Assembly: GCF_900105685.1 (NCBI RefSeq)
Contig: NZ_LT629781.1
Span: forward strand, 682,001-746,000
Source: Verrucomicrobium sp. GAS474
Lineage (GTDB): Bacteria; Verrucomicrobiota; Verrucomicrobiia; Methylacidiphilales; GAS474
Direction of reading: 5' to 3'
Length of the DNA: 64,000 nt
Shown here: positions 50,023-59,121 of the stretch, in pieces
Layout: each line of letters begins with the position of its first letter
Numbering within the stretch: position 1 is the stretch's first letter
The notes under the pieces: generated by a model
Seen by the model: only the letters and a program-made list of their open reading frames with translations
Databases searched by the model: none
What the model was told of the DNA's origin: nothing
Translations under genes and position numbers: made by a program

Positions 50023-53000
50023 TTAGGCATGCGGATTTTTTGGTGTGATTTCTCTGCCTTTCCAAAGCACATAAATCACCGGATAAAGCAGCAAATTCAA
50101 AACCGCCGAGGTGATGACGCCGCCAACCATCGGCACAGCGATGCGCTTCATCACGTCGGCTCCGGTCCCGACGCTCCAGAGGATCGGCAACAGGCCGAAG
50201 AGAATCGCGCAGACCGTCATCATCTTCGGGCGGATGCGTTGCACGGCTCCTTCCTTTACGGCGGCAAAGAGATCGGCCATCGAATTCATCTGCCCTCGCG
50301 CCTTCCGCTCGTCATAGGCTTGATCGAGATAGAGGAGCATCACCACACCGGTCTCGGCGTCGATCCCGGCCAGGGCAATGAGGCCGACCCAGACCGCGAC
50401 GCTTAGGTTGTAATCCAGCAGGTAGATCAGCCAGAAGGCCCCAATCAATGAAAAGGGGACCGACAGCAGGACGATGCAGGTCTGCGCTGCCGAACGTGTG
50501 TTCAGATAGATCAGGACGAAGATGATGAGCAGGGTCATCGGGACAACGAAGAGCAGCGTCTGCTTCGCCTGCTGGAGGGACTGGAACGATCCGGCCCATT
50601 CAATGTAATAGCCGGGCGAGAACGACACCCTTTCGCCGATGCGATGCACGGCGGCTTTGACATAGCCGTCGATGTCGGTGGCCGTCGTATCGACAAAGAC
50701 AAAGCCGACAAGCTGGCCGTTTTCACTTCTCACCTCTGGAGGGCCGCTCTCGAAGGTGATCTGCGCCAGCGTCGACAAGGGGACTTGAGCGCCGGAGGGG
50801 GTCGCTACGGGAATCTGCTTGATAGCCTCCACGTTGTCGCGGAAGTCCCGGGCGAACCGGACGCTGATCGGGTATCGTTCCCGTCCCTCGACGGTTTGGG
50901 AAACCGTATTGCCGCCGATGGCCGACTCGACCACGGTGTTCACGTCCTCGATTTTCAAGCCGTAACGGGCGATGGCGTCCCGGTCGGTCGTGATGTCGAG
51001 ATAGCGCCCTCCCGTCGTTCTTTCGGCAAAGACGCTTCTCGTATCGGGAAGATCGCTGAGAGCCTTCTCGATGTCGGTGCTGACGCGGTTGATCCCGTCG
51101 AGATCCTTTCCAAATACCTTGATGCCGAGGTTGGAGCGGAACCCGGTCGTCAGCATCTGGGTCCGGGTCTGGATCGGCATCCAGAAGACGTTCGCCATGC
51201 CGGGGGTCTTGGTCTTCTGGTTGATTTCCTCGACGAGCTTGTCCCAGGTCATTCCCTTGCGCCATTCCTCCTTGGGCTTGAGCTGCACCGTTGTCTCGAA
51301 CATCGAGAGGGGGGCGGGATCGGTCGAGGTTTCGGCCTGCCCCGCCTTCCCGAAGACGGTCTCGACCTCGGGGAAGCTTTTCAGGATGCGGTCCTGCCCC
51401 TGCAACACCTTGATGGCCTCGTCGATAGCGATGCCGGGAATAGCGGTCGGCATGTAAAGAAGATCTCCTTCGTTGAGAGGAGGCATGAACTCGGAACCGA
51501 GCTTCATCACCGGAATGATCGTCAAAGCCAGGGCGATCACCGACAGGAGAATGGTCGTCTTGCGGAAACGGAGAACCCAATCGACCAAAGGCCGGTAGAT
51601 CCAGATCAGGAAGCGGTTCACCGGATTCTCCGCCTCGGGGGTGATCTTGCCACGAATGAACCAGACCATCAGGACCGGCACGAGGGTGATGGAGAGGAGC
51701 GCGGCGAAGAACATGGCGAAGGTCTTCGTATAGGCCAAGGGCTTGAAGAGACGTCCTGCCTGCTCTTCCAACGAAAAGACGGGGACAAACGAGACGGTAA
51801 TCACCAAGAGCGAAAAGAAGAGCGGGCGGCCCACCAATCGGGCAGCCGCCAGAATAGCTTCGACCCGCTGGCTGTTGGTCAGTTCTTTCCCGTGATTCTC
51901 CTCCCTGGCCCGCTCCAGGAACTTGTGGGCGTTCTCGATCATGATGATCGCCGCATCGACCATGGCGCCGATCGCGATGGCGATGCCGCCGAGCGACATG
52001 ATGTTCGCCGTAAGATGGAGATGCTGGAAGGGAACGAACGAAAGGAGGATCGCCAGCGGGAGCATGATGATCGCCACCAGGGCGCTGCGGAAGTGCCAAA
52101 GGAAGACAATGCAGACGAGGCTGACGATGATACTCTCCTCCAGCAGCTTCTCCCGCAGGGTATCGACCGAACGGTGAATGATCTTCGAGCGGTCGTAGAC
52201 CGGGACGATCTTGAGTCCCGGAGGGAAGGAGGGTTCCAGCTGCTTCAGCTTTTCCTTCACTCCGTCGATCACCCGGAGGGCATTTTCTCCGTAACGCATG
52301 ACGATGACGCCGCCGACGGTCTCGCCTTTCCCGTCTAGTTCAGCCGCACCATAACGAAGATCGGGGCCGAGAGTCACCGTACCGAGTTGGCTGACGAGAA
52401 TGGGCGTTCCTCCCGCATCGGTCTTCACCGCGATCTTCTCGATGTCCCGGGTCGATTTCAGGTAGCCCCGGCCTCGGACGTAATATTCGGTCGTCGAGAC
52501 TTCGAGGGTCTTGCCTCCCACGTCCTGGTTGCTCTTGCGGACGGCGTCCATGACGTCGTTGAGGGAGACGTGGTAGGAAAGGAGTTTGTTCGGATCGAGG
52601 TTGACCTGATATTCCTTCACGAAGCCGCCGACCGTGGCGACCTCGGAGACTCCCTTCACGCTCGCGAGCGCGTAACGGAGGGTCCAATCCTGGAAGCTGC
52701 GAAGTTGGGCGAGGTTACTGTGGCCGCTTTCGTCGACCAGGGCGTATTCGTAGACCCAGCCGACACCGGTGGCGTCGGGACCGATCGTCGGATTCACTCC
52801 CTCAGGAAGGGAGCCGCGCACCGAGTTGAGGTATTCGATGACCCGGGAACGGGCCCAGTAGATGTCGGTCCCGTCCTCGAAGATGACGTAGACGAACGAT
52901 TTGCCGAACATCGATTCGCCCCGGACGAACTTGACCTTCGGTGCCGAGATGAAACGGCTGGAGATCGGATAGGTGATCTGGTCCTCGACGAGCGAGGGGC

Positions 53001-53169
53001 TGCGGCCCTCCCAATCGGTGTAGATGATGACCTGGGCGTCGGAGAGGTCGGGAATCGCGTCGAGGGCGGTGTGACGGAGAGCCGTAACGCCCCAAACCGC
53101 TCCCAAGAAGACCAGGATGCAGATGAGGAAGCGGTTCCTACCGCTCCAATCGGTGATTTTTTCGATCAT
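50023..53169 (-). CDS. cusA: CusA/SilA-type RND heavy-metal efflux pump
   Basis: A full-length 1048-residue RND pump (12 membrane helices). The motif GGIAIAIGAMVDAAIIMIEN in the fourth-helix region is the monovalent-cation HME type (CusA/SilA), and the large loop matches CusA over MPPLNEGDLLYMPTAIPGIA and LKPKEEWRKGMTWDKLVEEI. Met residues in the periplasmic porter region (as in NVFWMPIQTRTQMLTTGFRS) fit Cu(I)/Ag(I) transport. It is the last gene of the leftward metal operon, 14 bp after the adaptor gene. Confidence 0.93.
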   Translation of the reverse strand: MIEKITDWSGRNRFLICILVFLGAVWGVTALRHTALDAIPDLSDAQVIIYTDWEGRSPSLVEDQITYPISSRFISAPKVKFVRGESMFGKSFVYVIFEDGTDIYWARSRVIEYLNSVRGSLPEGVNPTIGPDATGVGWVYEYALVDESGHSNLAQLRSFQDWTLRYALASVKGVSEVATVGGFVKEYQVNLDPNKLLSYHVSLNDVMDAVRKSNQDVGGKTLEVSTTEYYVRGRGYLKSTRDIEKIAVKTDAGGTPILVSQLGTVTLGPDLRYGAAELDGKGETVGGVIVMRYGENALRVIDGVKEKLKQLEPSFPPGLKIVPVYDRSKIIHRSVDTLREKLLEESIIVSLVCIVFLWHFRSALVAIIMLPLAILLSFVPFQHLHLTANIMSLGGIAIAIGAMVDAAIIMIENAHKFLERAREENHGKELTNSQRVEAILAAARLVGRPLFFSLLVITVSFVPVFSLEEQAGRLFKPLAYTKTFAMFFAALLSITLVPVLMVWFIRGKITPEAENPVNRFLIWIYRPLVDWVLRFRKTTILLSVIALALTIIPVMKLGSEFMPPLNEGDLLYMPTAIPGIAIDEAIKVLQGQDRILKSFPEVETVFGKAGQAETSTDPAPLSMFETTVQLKPKEEWRKGMTWDKLVEEINQKTKTPGMANVFWMPIQTRTQMLTTGFRSNLGIKVFGKDLDGINRVSTDIEKALSDLPDTRSVFAERTTGGRYLDITTDRDAIARYGLKIEDVNTVVESAIGGNTVSQTVEGRERYPISVRFARDFRDNVEAIKQIPVATPSGAQVPLSTLAQITFESGPPEVRSENGQLVGFVFVDTTATDIDGYVKAAVHRIGERVSFSPGYYIEWAGSFQSLQQAKQTLLFVVPMTLLIIFVLIYLNTRSAAQTCIVLLSVPFSLIGAFWLIYLLDYNLSVAVWVGLIALAGIDAETGVVMLLYLDQAYDERKARGQMNSMADLFAAVKEGAVQRIRPKMMTVCAILFGLLPILWSVGTGADVMKRIAVPMVGGVITSAVLNLLLYPVIYVLWKGREITPKNPHA

Positions 53170-53182
53170 AACGTTCTTTCCG

Positions 53183-54580
53183 TTACGGTTTCATCGCCCC
53201 GGCAGCGTCAGGCATCGCATCGGAAGACTGCCGCTCGCCCCAGGTCTTGAGGGCTCCCTGCACCCGGCTTTCGGCGTCGATCAGGAAGTTTGCGCTGGTG
53301 ACGACCCGGTCGTTCTCGGACAGCCCGGAAAGGACTTCGTAGAAGTCTCCGAACTTTTCCCCGAGATCGGCGAAGCGGGGCTCGAGCTTGCCGCCTCCAT
53401 GGTCGAGGAAGACGACATAGCGTCGGCCCGTCGGGATCACCGCGCTCGCGGGCACCGCGAGCTTCGTGCCGAGCGCCTGGCTCCCCTCGACCGTGGCGTA
53501 CATGCCGGGGCTGAACCGGTGGCCCGGATTCGGAAGGATGAAACGGACCGTTTGCCGCCGGGTCTCTTCCATGAGATGGGGATTGATGAAGTCGACCTTG
53601 GCGGTGATGGCCTCCTCGGGAAAGGCAGGGAACCGAATCCGGAAGTCCTGGCCCGGGCTGACGTAGCGCACCTGATCTTCGGAGAAATCGGCCTGGACCC
53701 ACACCGTGGAAAGATCGACGACCTTCAGGAGGGATTGCCCCGCCTCGAAACGCATCCCTTCGGTCGAGGTCTTTTCCATGACGTGACCGCTGACCGGGGA
53801 AAGGACGTCGAAGGTGCCCTTGAGACCCTTGCCGGAACGCAGGTCGGTTTCCGACATCTGCACGGCGAACTTTTCCAGATCGGAAATCTGAGATTCGGAA
53901 AGATCCCAGACACGCAGTCCCTTCCTCATCCGCTCGATCTGCTCGAAGACAAGGCGGCTGTTCGTGTTGTTCATGCCACCGTCCGAGGTCCGGGCGTAGG
54001 ATCGGTAGGCCTTGATGTAGTCGAGTTGAGCGTCGATCCATCCCTCGACCAACACCGTCATCAAGGGCTGGCCTTCGATGACGGGTTTGCCGACGTAACC
54101 GGCGTAGAGCTTGACGATATAACCGCCGCTCTTGACGTTGACGTCCCGCACCCCGGCCTCATCGATGCCCACTTTGGCCGGAGCGCTCAGGGGACGCTGT
54201 ATTTCCTGCTTCGCCACGACCCCGGAACTCACGCCGATGGCCTGGAGCCGTTCCGGCGGAATATCGAAGGCGTTGGTTTCCGGTGCGGCGGCTGCCGCTG
54301 TCCCTGCGACGGCGCTGGCTCCGCTCTTCAGGACCGGCACCAAATCCATGCCACAGATCGGGCACTTCCCCTTCGGGTCCTGCGAACGGACGCTGGGGTG
54401 CATTGTGCAGGTGTAGTAGTCGACGTTCGGATCTTTCTTGGCCGATCCTTCTCCGGCCTTCGTGCAGCCGAAGAAAAGAAGAGTGCCGACGGCACCGGCG
54501 GCACCGGCAAGGAATCGGCGCCTCGGTAAGGGAGGTGCGGGCTGGCTATCGGATTGATTCATGGAAAATGGGGGGTTCAT
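53183..54580 (-). CDS. cusB: CusB-like periplasmic adaptor with heavy-metal-binding domain
   Basis: A 465-residue membrane-fusion protein. It starts with a Tat-like or lipoprotein signal (RRRFLAGAAGAVGTLLFFGC), which the cell could process at the Cys. A heavy-metal-binding domain follows (YTCTMHPSVRSQDPKGKCPI, then CGMDLVPV). The adaptor core has the CusB/HlyD strands and hairpin (SAPAKVGIDEAGVRDVNVKS, FDVLSPVSGHVMEKTSTEGM). It links CusA to an outer-membrane channel. The ATG at 54562 is an alternative start. Confidence 0.9.
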   Translation of the reverse strand: MNPPFSMNQSDSQPAPPLPRRRFLAGAAGAVGTLLFFGCTKAGEGSAKKDPNVDYYTCTMHPSVRSQDPKGKCPICGMDLVPVLKSGASAVAGTAAAAAPETNAFDIPPERLQAIGVSSGVVAKQEIQRPLSAPAKVGIDEAGVRDVNVKSGGYIVKLYAGYVGKPVIEGQPLMTVLVEGWIDAQLDYIKAYRSYARTSDGGMNNTNSRLVFEQIERMRKGLRVWDLSESQISDLEKFAVQMSETDLRSGKGLKGTFDVLSPVSGHVMEKTSTEGMRFEAGQSLLKVVDLSTVWVQADFSEDQVRYVSPGQDFRIRFPAFPEEAITAKVDFINPHLMEETRRQTVRFILPNPGHRFSPGMYATVEGSQALGTKLAVPASAVIPTGRRYVVFLDHGGGKLEPRFADLGEKFGDFYEVLSGLSENDRVVTSANFLIDAESRVQGALKTWGERQSSDAMPDAAGAMKP

Positions 54581-54734
54581 AACGTGATCGACGGTTGAAG
54601 TGGAAGGGAGACCGAGTGGATCTCCTTGGAGAGGGAAGGCGCAGAACCGTTTTGACCCGCAGCGGACCCGCCACCATGACGGCGTCCTGCAAAGGAGATA
54701 AACGGAAGGCCTTCCTATCGGGAGGCGGGGGGAA

Positions 54735-55148
54735 TCAAATGAGCCAGACGCTCAATTGCGGGCGCGAAGGGCCGCTTGGGAATCGACCGGGATCGGCCAG
54801 AAGACCCACCTCATACCGATGCGGCAAGCTAACGGTCAGAGCCGGAGCATGCCAGGGCACCGCCGCAAAGAGAGAAAGGAAGTCCACCCGGAGCGAAGGC
54901 ACCATGCCCGGCTCGATCACGACCTGATGTTCCGTCGTATCGGCGATGCACATACCCTGCGAGCAGGGACAGCATTCCCCGTGGCAAGCCTTGGCCATGG
55001 AACACATGCCCAGGGAATAGCCCGATGTCAGGATCGTCAGCAACAGAAGGGCCGACGCGGAGAGCATCAGTCCCTTGATCCAGACGGAGGAAAGTGAGGT
55101 GCGCCAAGGCATCAAGGGGTTCATAGCAGCTTTCGGACCAGTGTTCAA
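54735..55148 (-). CDS. Small Cys-rich membrane-associated protein
   Basis: A 137-residue frame with a TTG start at 55148 overlapping the sigma-factor stop as a 4-bp unit, or an ATG at 55124. A hydrophobic segment SASALLLLTILTSGYSLGMC is followed by a cluster of Cys/Met (MCSMAKACHGECCPCSQGMC), suggesting metal binding on the outside. I do not recognise the family. Position between sigma and cusB suggests a metal-resistance role. Confidence 0.5.
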   Translation of the reverse strand: MNTGPKAAMNPLMPWRTSLSSVWIKGLMLSASALLLLTILTSGYSLGMCSMAKACHGECCPCSQGMCIADTTEHQVVIEPGMVPSLRVDFLSLFAAVPWHAPALTVSLPHRYEVGLLADPGRFPSGPSRPQLSVWLI

Positions 55149-55756
55149 ATGCCCTTGTTGCCCGATTTTTCATCCGGCCCGAAAAATGCCCTTAGCCGGT
55201 CCCGCAAAAGCTGCCGGGCCCGATACAGGCGCATCTCCACGGCCTTGGCGCTACATTCCTGAACCCGTGCGATTTCCTCGTGGCCGAGATTTTCGTATTC
55301 GAACAGGAGAACGGCAGTCCGTAGGTCTTCAGGCAGTAAGGTGATCGCGGTTTGGACAGCCGCTGCCTTTTCGCGGGCAAGGACCGTCTCGGAGGGGGTC
55401 GCCCCCGGATCGACCGGCTCCTGCCGTGGCGAGTCTTCCCCGTCGGCCTCGACCCCCAGGGGAACCGTCGGGTGCCGGACCTGCCAGCGGACATGGTTGC
55501 GGCAGAGATTGGTCGCGATAGTGAAGAGCCAAGTAGCAAATTTTCCCGTGGGCTTGTAGCGCCCGCGCTGTTCGTAGACCCGCACGAAGGTCTCTTGGGC
55601 CAGGGAGACAGCGTCATGCTCCCGCCCGAGATGCCGGAAAAGATAATGGGTCATCGGTCGCTGCCAGCGGTCCATGATCTCCTTCAACGCCAAGTCGTCG
55701 CCTTCGCTCAGGCGCCGCATGGCCGCGTTGTCTGCGTCTTCGAGTTCCGGCACCAT
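55145..55756 (-). CDS. ECF-family sigma factor (CnrH-like)
   Basis: A 203-residue ECF sigma factor. Region 2 reads HYLFRHLGREHDAVSLAQET and FVRVYEQRGRYKPTGKFATW, then LFTIATNLCRNHVRW. Region 4 reads ITLLPEDLRTAVLLFEYENL followed by GHEEIARVQECSAKAVEMRL. It follows a CnrX-like sensor and a short membrane anti-sigma-like gene, the order of cnrYXH. It probably drives transcription of the metal pump operon when metal is sensed. Confidence 0.9.
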   Translation of the reverse strand: MVPELEDADNAAMRRLSEGDDLALKEIMDRWQRPMTHYLFRHLGREHDAVSLAQETFVRVYEQRGRYKPTGKFATWLFTIATNLCRNHVRWQVRHPTVPLGVEADGEDSPRQEPVDPGATPSETVLAREKAAAVQTAITLLPEDLRTAVLLFEYENLGHEEIARVQECSAKAVEMRLYRARQLLRDRLRAFFGPDEKSGNKGI

Positions 55757-55759
55757 GGC

Positions 55760-56230
55760 TCAGGGGAGAAGAGGCGTTTCGGAATTCCGCGACTCAGGCC
55801 GCAAGACATGGGGTTCCATGACTTTCAAGTAGCGTTGCCGCTGGTCGGGATTCATGACCTGGCCTTCGCGGTAAATCTCTTGCAGCATGGCCGTTTGGCA
55901 CGCCTCTCGCACTTGAGCGACTTCCCTGAGAGCTTGGGCAAGTTCCGGCGTGAGGGATTGGTTCTTGCCGACAAGCTCCTCAAAATTCGTTTGGGCCTTG
56001 ATCATCCGCTGGCATAAGGCGTCACACTCGGGGTCGTAGGCCCCGTGAAGACGCTTGATCTCGGCGAACTGTCGGTCGTCCAGCTTGAACTCGTGGCGCA
56101 GCCATTCCAGCTCCGCATCCCGGGACTCGACCAGGGAGCGGGTAGGATGCATGCCCAGCCGATAACTGATCGACCAGACCACCATGACGGCCATCCCCAG
56201 GAGCAGGGCTAATACGAAGAGCCGCTTCAT
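55760..56230 (-). CDS. CnrX-like periplasmic heavy-metal sensor
   Basis: A 156-residue protein from the ATG at 56230. One N-terminal membrane anchor (RLFVLALLLGMAVMVVWSIS) is followed by a helical periplasmic domain of the CnrX/CpxP metal-resistance type (ELEWLRHEFKLDDRQFAEIK, YDPECDALCQRMIKAQTNFE, REACQTAMLQEIY). His, Met, Glu and Cys residues could bind metal. It lies between the anti-sigma-like gene (2 bp) and the sigma gene (3 bp), so it likely relieves anti-sigma inhibition on metal binding. Confidence 0.8.
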   Translation of the reverse strand: MKRLFVLALLLGMAVMVVWSISYRLGMHPTRSLVESRDAELEWLRHEFKLDDRQFAEIKRLHGAYDPECDALCQRMIKAQTNFEELVGKNQSLTPELAQALREVAQVREACQTAMLQEIYREGQVMNPDQRQRYLKVMEPHVLRPESRNSETPLLP

Positions 56231-56232
56231 CG

Positions 56233-56568
56233 TCAGGGCCTCAGCTTCATCTGCGCCTTGGCGTAAGGATCGATGGAGAGGGCGTAGCTCGTCCCCAGCC
56301 GGTCCCACTCGCGGGAACTCGCGACCTGGGACTGGATCTGCCCCGCCAATAGGGCGGTCACCAGCACCACTCCCGCCACGGAAACCGCAAAGCGCGGCTG
56401 CCGCCACCCCTCGGCCAGCCAGAGGGCGGCACGATTCCACCATTGGGCCTGACGGTTTTCCTCCCGCACCGCGATGCGATCCCAGACTTCCGCCTGAAAG
56501 TCCCGGGGCAATTCGGTGGAGGGTTGCCAGGTCTTCAAGAGATCGCTCAGAGGTTGGTTTTTTTTCAT
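56233..56568 (-). CDS. CnrY-like membrane anti-sigma factor
   Basis: A 111-residue protein with a cytoplasmic N-terminus (LSDLLKTWQPSTELPRDFQA, then EVWDRIAVREENRQAQ) that could bind a sigma factor, one membrane helix (FAVSVAGVVLVTALLAGQIQ), and a short periplasmic tail. The size and order before the CnrX-like and sigma genes match CnrY. GGAG lies just upstream of the ATG. It is the first gene of the leftward metal operon. Confidence 0.72.
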   Translation of the reverse strand: MKKNQPLSDLLKTWQPSTELPRDFQAEVWDRIAVREENRQAQWWNRAALWLAEGWRQPRFAVSVAGVVLVTALLAGQIQSQVASSREWDRLGTSYALSIDPYAKAQMKLRP

Positions 56569-56669
56569 GATTTAAGTCTCCGTGTGGATGGATGCCTCAT
56601 TTCTTTGGGCACCCTGCTTGTCTTTAGCCCAAGACGCGCCGCCAAGCGAGGGTACCCTTCAACGATTCC

Positions 56670-57068
56670 CTACATGGAACAGCCGCTCCCCATCGCGCAG
56701 CCCGAAGATTGGGAAGTCTTCACGCCGGGAGCCGGAGCGGGGTTCTTCTTCATCGCGGCGTCGATAATCGGCAAATACTTTTCGGGAGCGGCGGCAAACT
56801 TGGCCGGACAAGCCGGGCAACAGAAGCGGACCAACCGGACGGAGTCCTTCCCGTCCACCTTCGTCTTGTAGAGATAATCGACCGGCGGCCCCATCTGCCC
56901 CAGCTTGCTCCCGGAAACGGGGCAGGTGTCCAGGGGATAGGTTTTGACAAGCTGATCGATCGTCTTCTGGTCTTCGGCGCTGGTGGCCGCCGTGGCGCTC
57001 AAGGGCGAAAAGCCGATCGCGCCTAAAGCCAGAATCCACAGTGTCATTACAGTCCAGTTCTTCATCAT
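56670..57068 (-). CDS. Secreted Cys-rich metal-binding protein, YHS-like
   Basis: A 132-residue protein with a signal peptide (VMTLWILALGAIGFSPLSAT). The core has LDTCPVSGSKLGQMG and VRFCCPACPAKFAAAPEKYL, a pattern like YHS-type metal-binding domains. The C-terminus adds GCAMGSGCSM. It probably binds copper or silver in the periplasm. It lies upstream of the regulatory trio and is transcribed in the same direction. Two adjacent ATGs (57068, 57065) are possible. Confidence 0.68.
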   Translation of the reverse strand: MMKNWTVMTLWILALGAIGFSPLSATAATSAEDQKTIDQLVKTYPLDTCPVSGSKLGQMGPPVDYLYKTKVDGKDSVRLVRFCCPACPAKFAAAPEKYLPIIDAAMKKNPAPAPGVKTSQSSGCAMGSGCSM

Positions 57069-57172
57069 TTTATCCTTTCGGTAGGGGCACGGGGTTAAAA
57101 ACGTGCCGGTTCAGAACGAAAAACACCGGCCACAGCTTAAACCCTCGAACTTTTTCAAAGTTTTTTCAAAAA

Positions 57173-57216
57173 AACAAAGCCGCCCGTGTTTTTCACCTCC
57201 GGGCGGCTCGTTTTTA
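57173..57216 (-). terminator. Rho-independent terminator of the leftward secreted-protein gene
   Basis: AGCCGCCCG / CGGGCGGCT form a perfect 9-bp stem. On the minus strand it is followed by TTG and a long T-run. It lies after the stop of the gene at 57250-57603. Confidence 0.8.
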
Positions 57217-57249
57217 AGTTTCAAGCTTTAGGTCTCAAGCTTGGACGAA

Positions 57250-57603
57250 CTAGCGGACGTTGCAGTTCGCCAGGGCCATACTGGGGCAACTGGTCGTGGT
57301 CGAGACCTGCTTGCCACTATCGCGATGGAGCCCCGTCTTGCAGTCCTTGCTCGCGAAGGCCGCGCCCGATTCCGTGATCGTCGTGTGGCCCTTGCTGTCG
57401 AGGCTCCGAGTCCGGTTTTCGGATGTCAGCGCCATAGCGGCGCAGCGGGGGGAGACCGTCTGGGGCTGCACGGAGGTCGGGATATTCAGGTCGCTTCCGA
57501 GCCGGGTGCCCTTGGTCGTCTCCGCCGCTGACGCCTGCACTTGGGACAGGGCGATGATTCCGAAAGCCACCGCCGCCAAAGTCCACTGATTGATCTTCTT
57601 CAT
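57250..57603 (-). CDS. Small secreted protein, unknown
   Basis: A 117-residue protein with a signal peptide (QWTLAAVAFGIIALSQVQAS, cleaved after SAAE). The mature part is short, polar, and carries four Cys (PRCAAMAL, SKDCKTG, TSCPSMAL, ANCNVR). I do not recognise it. By its place in the metal cluster and its Cys content it may bind metal or be stabilised by disulfides. It ends at a strong terminator. Confidence 0.55.
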   Translation of the reverse strand: MKKINQWTLAAVAFGIIALSQVQASAAETTKGTRLGSDLNIPTSVQPQTVSPRCAAMALTSENRTRSLDSKGHTTITESGAAFASKDCKTGLHRDSGKQVSTTTSCPSMALANCNVR

Positions 57604-57771
57604 TTTTACTCCTAGTGGAGGCGGGGGTTAAGGAAACCGCCTCACATTAGGATAAACACCGGGGAAGAGGAAAACCCTCGCCTAAAACTCGTAACACTTG
57701 AGCGATTGACGGCAGAGCCTTCTTCTCCAAAGTCTTTCAGGCCTTCTGTGGCACCCAAGCACACTCCATCC

Positions 57772-59121
57772 GTGAAAAACATTCTTGGTGCATCAGCTAT
57801 TTTTTGGAGCCTTCTTTGCGGCTCAGAATGCACTCTTTTTGCGAGTGAAAATTCGCCAACCGATTCTTCCCCGCCTGTTACGGCGACCCGATCTTCTGAC
57901 TCGATCCCCAAATCGATCTGGGAAGGGAACACTCTTACCGGGAATTGGGGCAGCCTGCGTCCGAAGCTTGCCGACCGGGGCGTCACCGTTGCGCCTTCTC
58001 TGGTAGGTGAGGACTTCGGAAACATCCATGGCGGAATCCGGAAAGGGAACGTGGGCAATGGACTCTTCTCCCTTCTTCTCGATGTAGATACGGCGAAGCT
58101 GACCGGCTGGCATGGCGGAGGCATCTTCCATACGAACTTCCTCTACGCCTTCGGGCCAAATCTTGACCGGACCGATGTTGGCGACATCGCCACCCTCAGC
58201 AACATCAGCGCCTACAATACGCCTCACATTCAGGAGCTTTGGTACCAACAGCCGTTTTGCAGGCAGAACGCAACGATAAAGGTCGGATGGATCGCGGCCG
58301 ACTCTGAATTTTTCACTTCCTCCTCCTCGTCCGTTTTCATCGATAGCGACTTTGGCACTCTTCCCCTTCTTTCGGCAAACGATCCCTACGGCCTCCCGAT
58401 CTATCCAATCGCTGCTCCCGGCGTCAGGCTTCGCGTCCAACCCAATCCGAGTCTTTATTATCAAGGAGCCGTTTTCAGCGGTAATCCTGGTTCAGCCACC
58501 CAGAACGTGAACGGTCTCGATTTCCGGATCAGCGGCAAGACGGGAGTCTTCATCATAAATGAAGTGGGCTATCTCCTCAATCAGGGTCAGGATGACAAGG
58601 GTCTTGCCGGAGCCTACAAGATCGGTTCTTTTGTCCATACCGGTCAGTTCCACACTTGGAGTTCTCAGGCCGACAGCGCCCTCAACGGGGGGCTGCTCGA
58701 CGAACAGGGACCCGATTTTGGTATCTATGCCGTCATTGATCAGCAGGTTTGGAAGGAGGAGAGCAAGATTCTTTCCGTGTTCGCCCGAGGCGGCTATGCG
58801 CCCTCGGACATCAACGTCGTGAATCCCTACATTGATATGGGATTAAATCTGATCGGCTTCGTGCCGCGGCGGGACAATGATGTGGCCGGGATAGGGTTGG
58901 CGCGCTCATTCATCAGCGGCCCTTATTCGGCCTTCAATCAGGCGGCAAACGGGGCCGCCTCGACAATGACAGCCGAAACCGTCATCGAGGCGACTTACAA
59001 GTTTCAGATTGCGCCGTGGTGGACGATCCAGCCTGATTTTCAGTACATCTTCACACCGAGCGCGGTCAACGGGTCGCGCGATGCGGCGATTCTCGGCCTT
59101 CGAACCTCGGTGGTGTTTTAG
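57772..59121 (+). CDS. OprB-family carbohydrate porin
   Basis: An outer-membrane barrel of about 450 residues from GTG 57772 (a TTG at 57706 also opens the frame). A signal region [20 protein letters not shown] is followed by family motifs [40 protein letters not shown] and the C-terminal [20 protein letters not shown]. OprB porins let sugars through the outer membrane. Its link to copper genes is unclear. Its end overlaps the convergent ATPase gene by 4 bp. Confidence 0.8.
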   Translation: MKNILGASAIFWSLLCGSECTLFASENSPTDSSPPVTATRSSDSIPKSIWEGNTLTGNWGSLRPKLADRGVTVAPSLVGEDFGNIHGGIRKGNVGNGLFSLLLDVDTAKLTGWHGGGIFHTNFLYAFGPNLDRTDVGDIATLSNISAYNTPHIQELWYQQPFCRQNATIKVGWIAADSEFFTSSSSSVFIDSDFGTLPLLSANDPYGLPIYPIAAPGVRLRVQPNPSLYYQGAVFSGNPGSATQNVNGLDFRISGKTGVFIINEVGYLLNQGQDDKGLAGAYKIGSFVHTGQFHTWSSQADSALNGGLLDEQGPDFGIYAVIDQQVWKEESKILSVFARGGYAPSDINVVNPYIDMGLNLIGFVPRRDNDVAGIGLARSFISGPYSAFNQAANGAASTMTAETVIEATYKFQIAPWWTIQPDFQYIFTPSAVNGSRDAAILGLRTSVVF

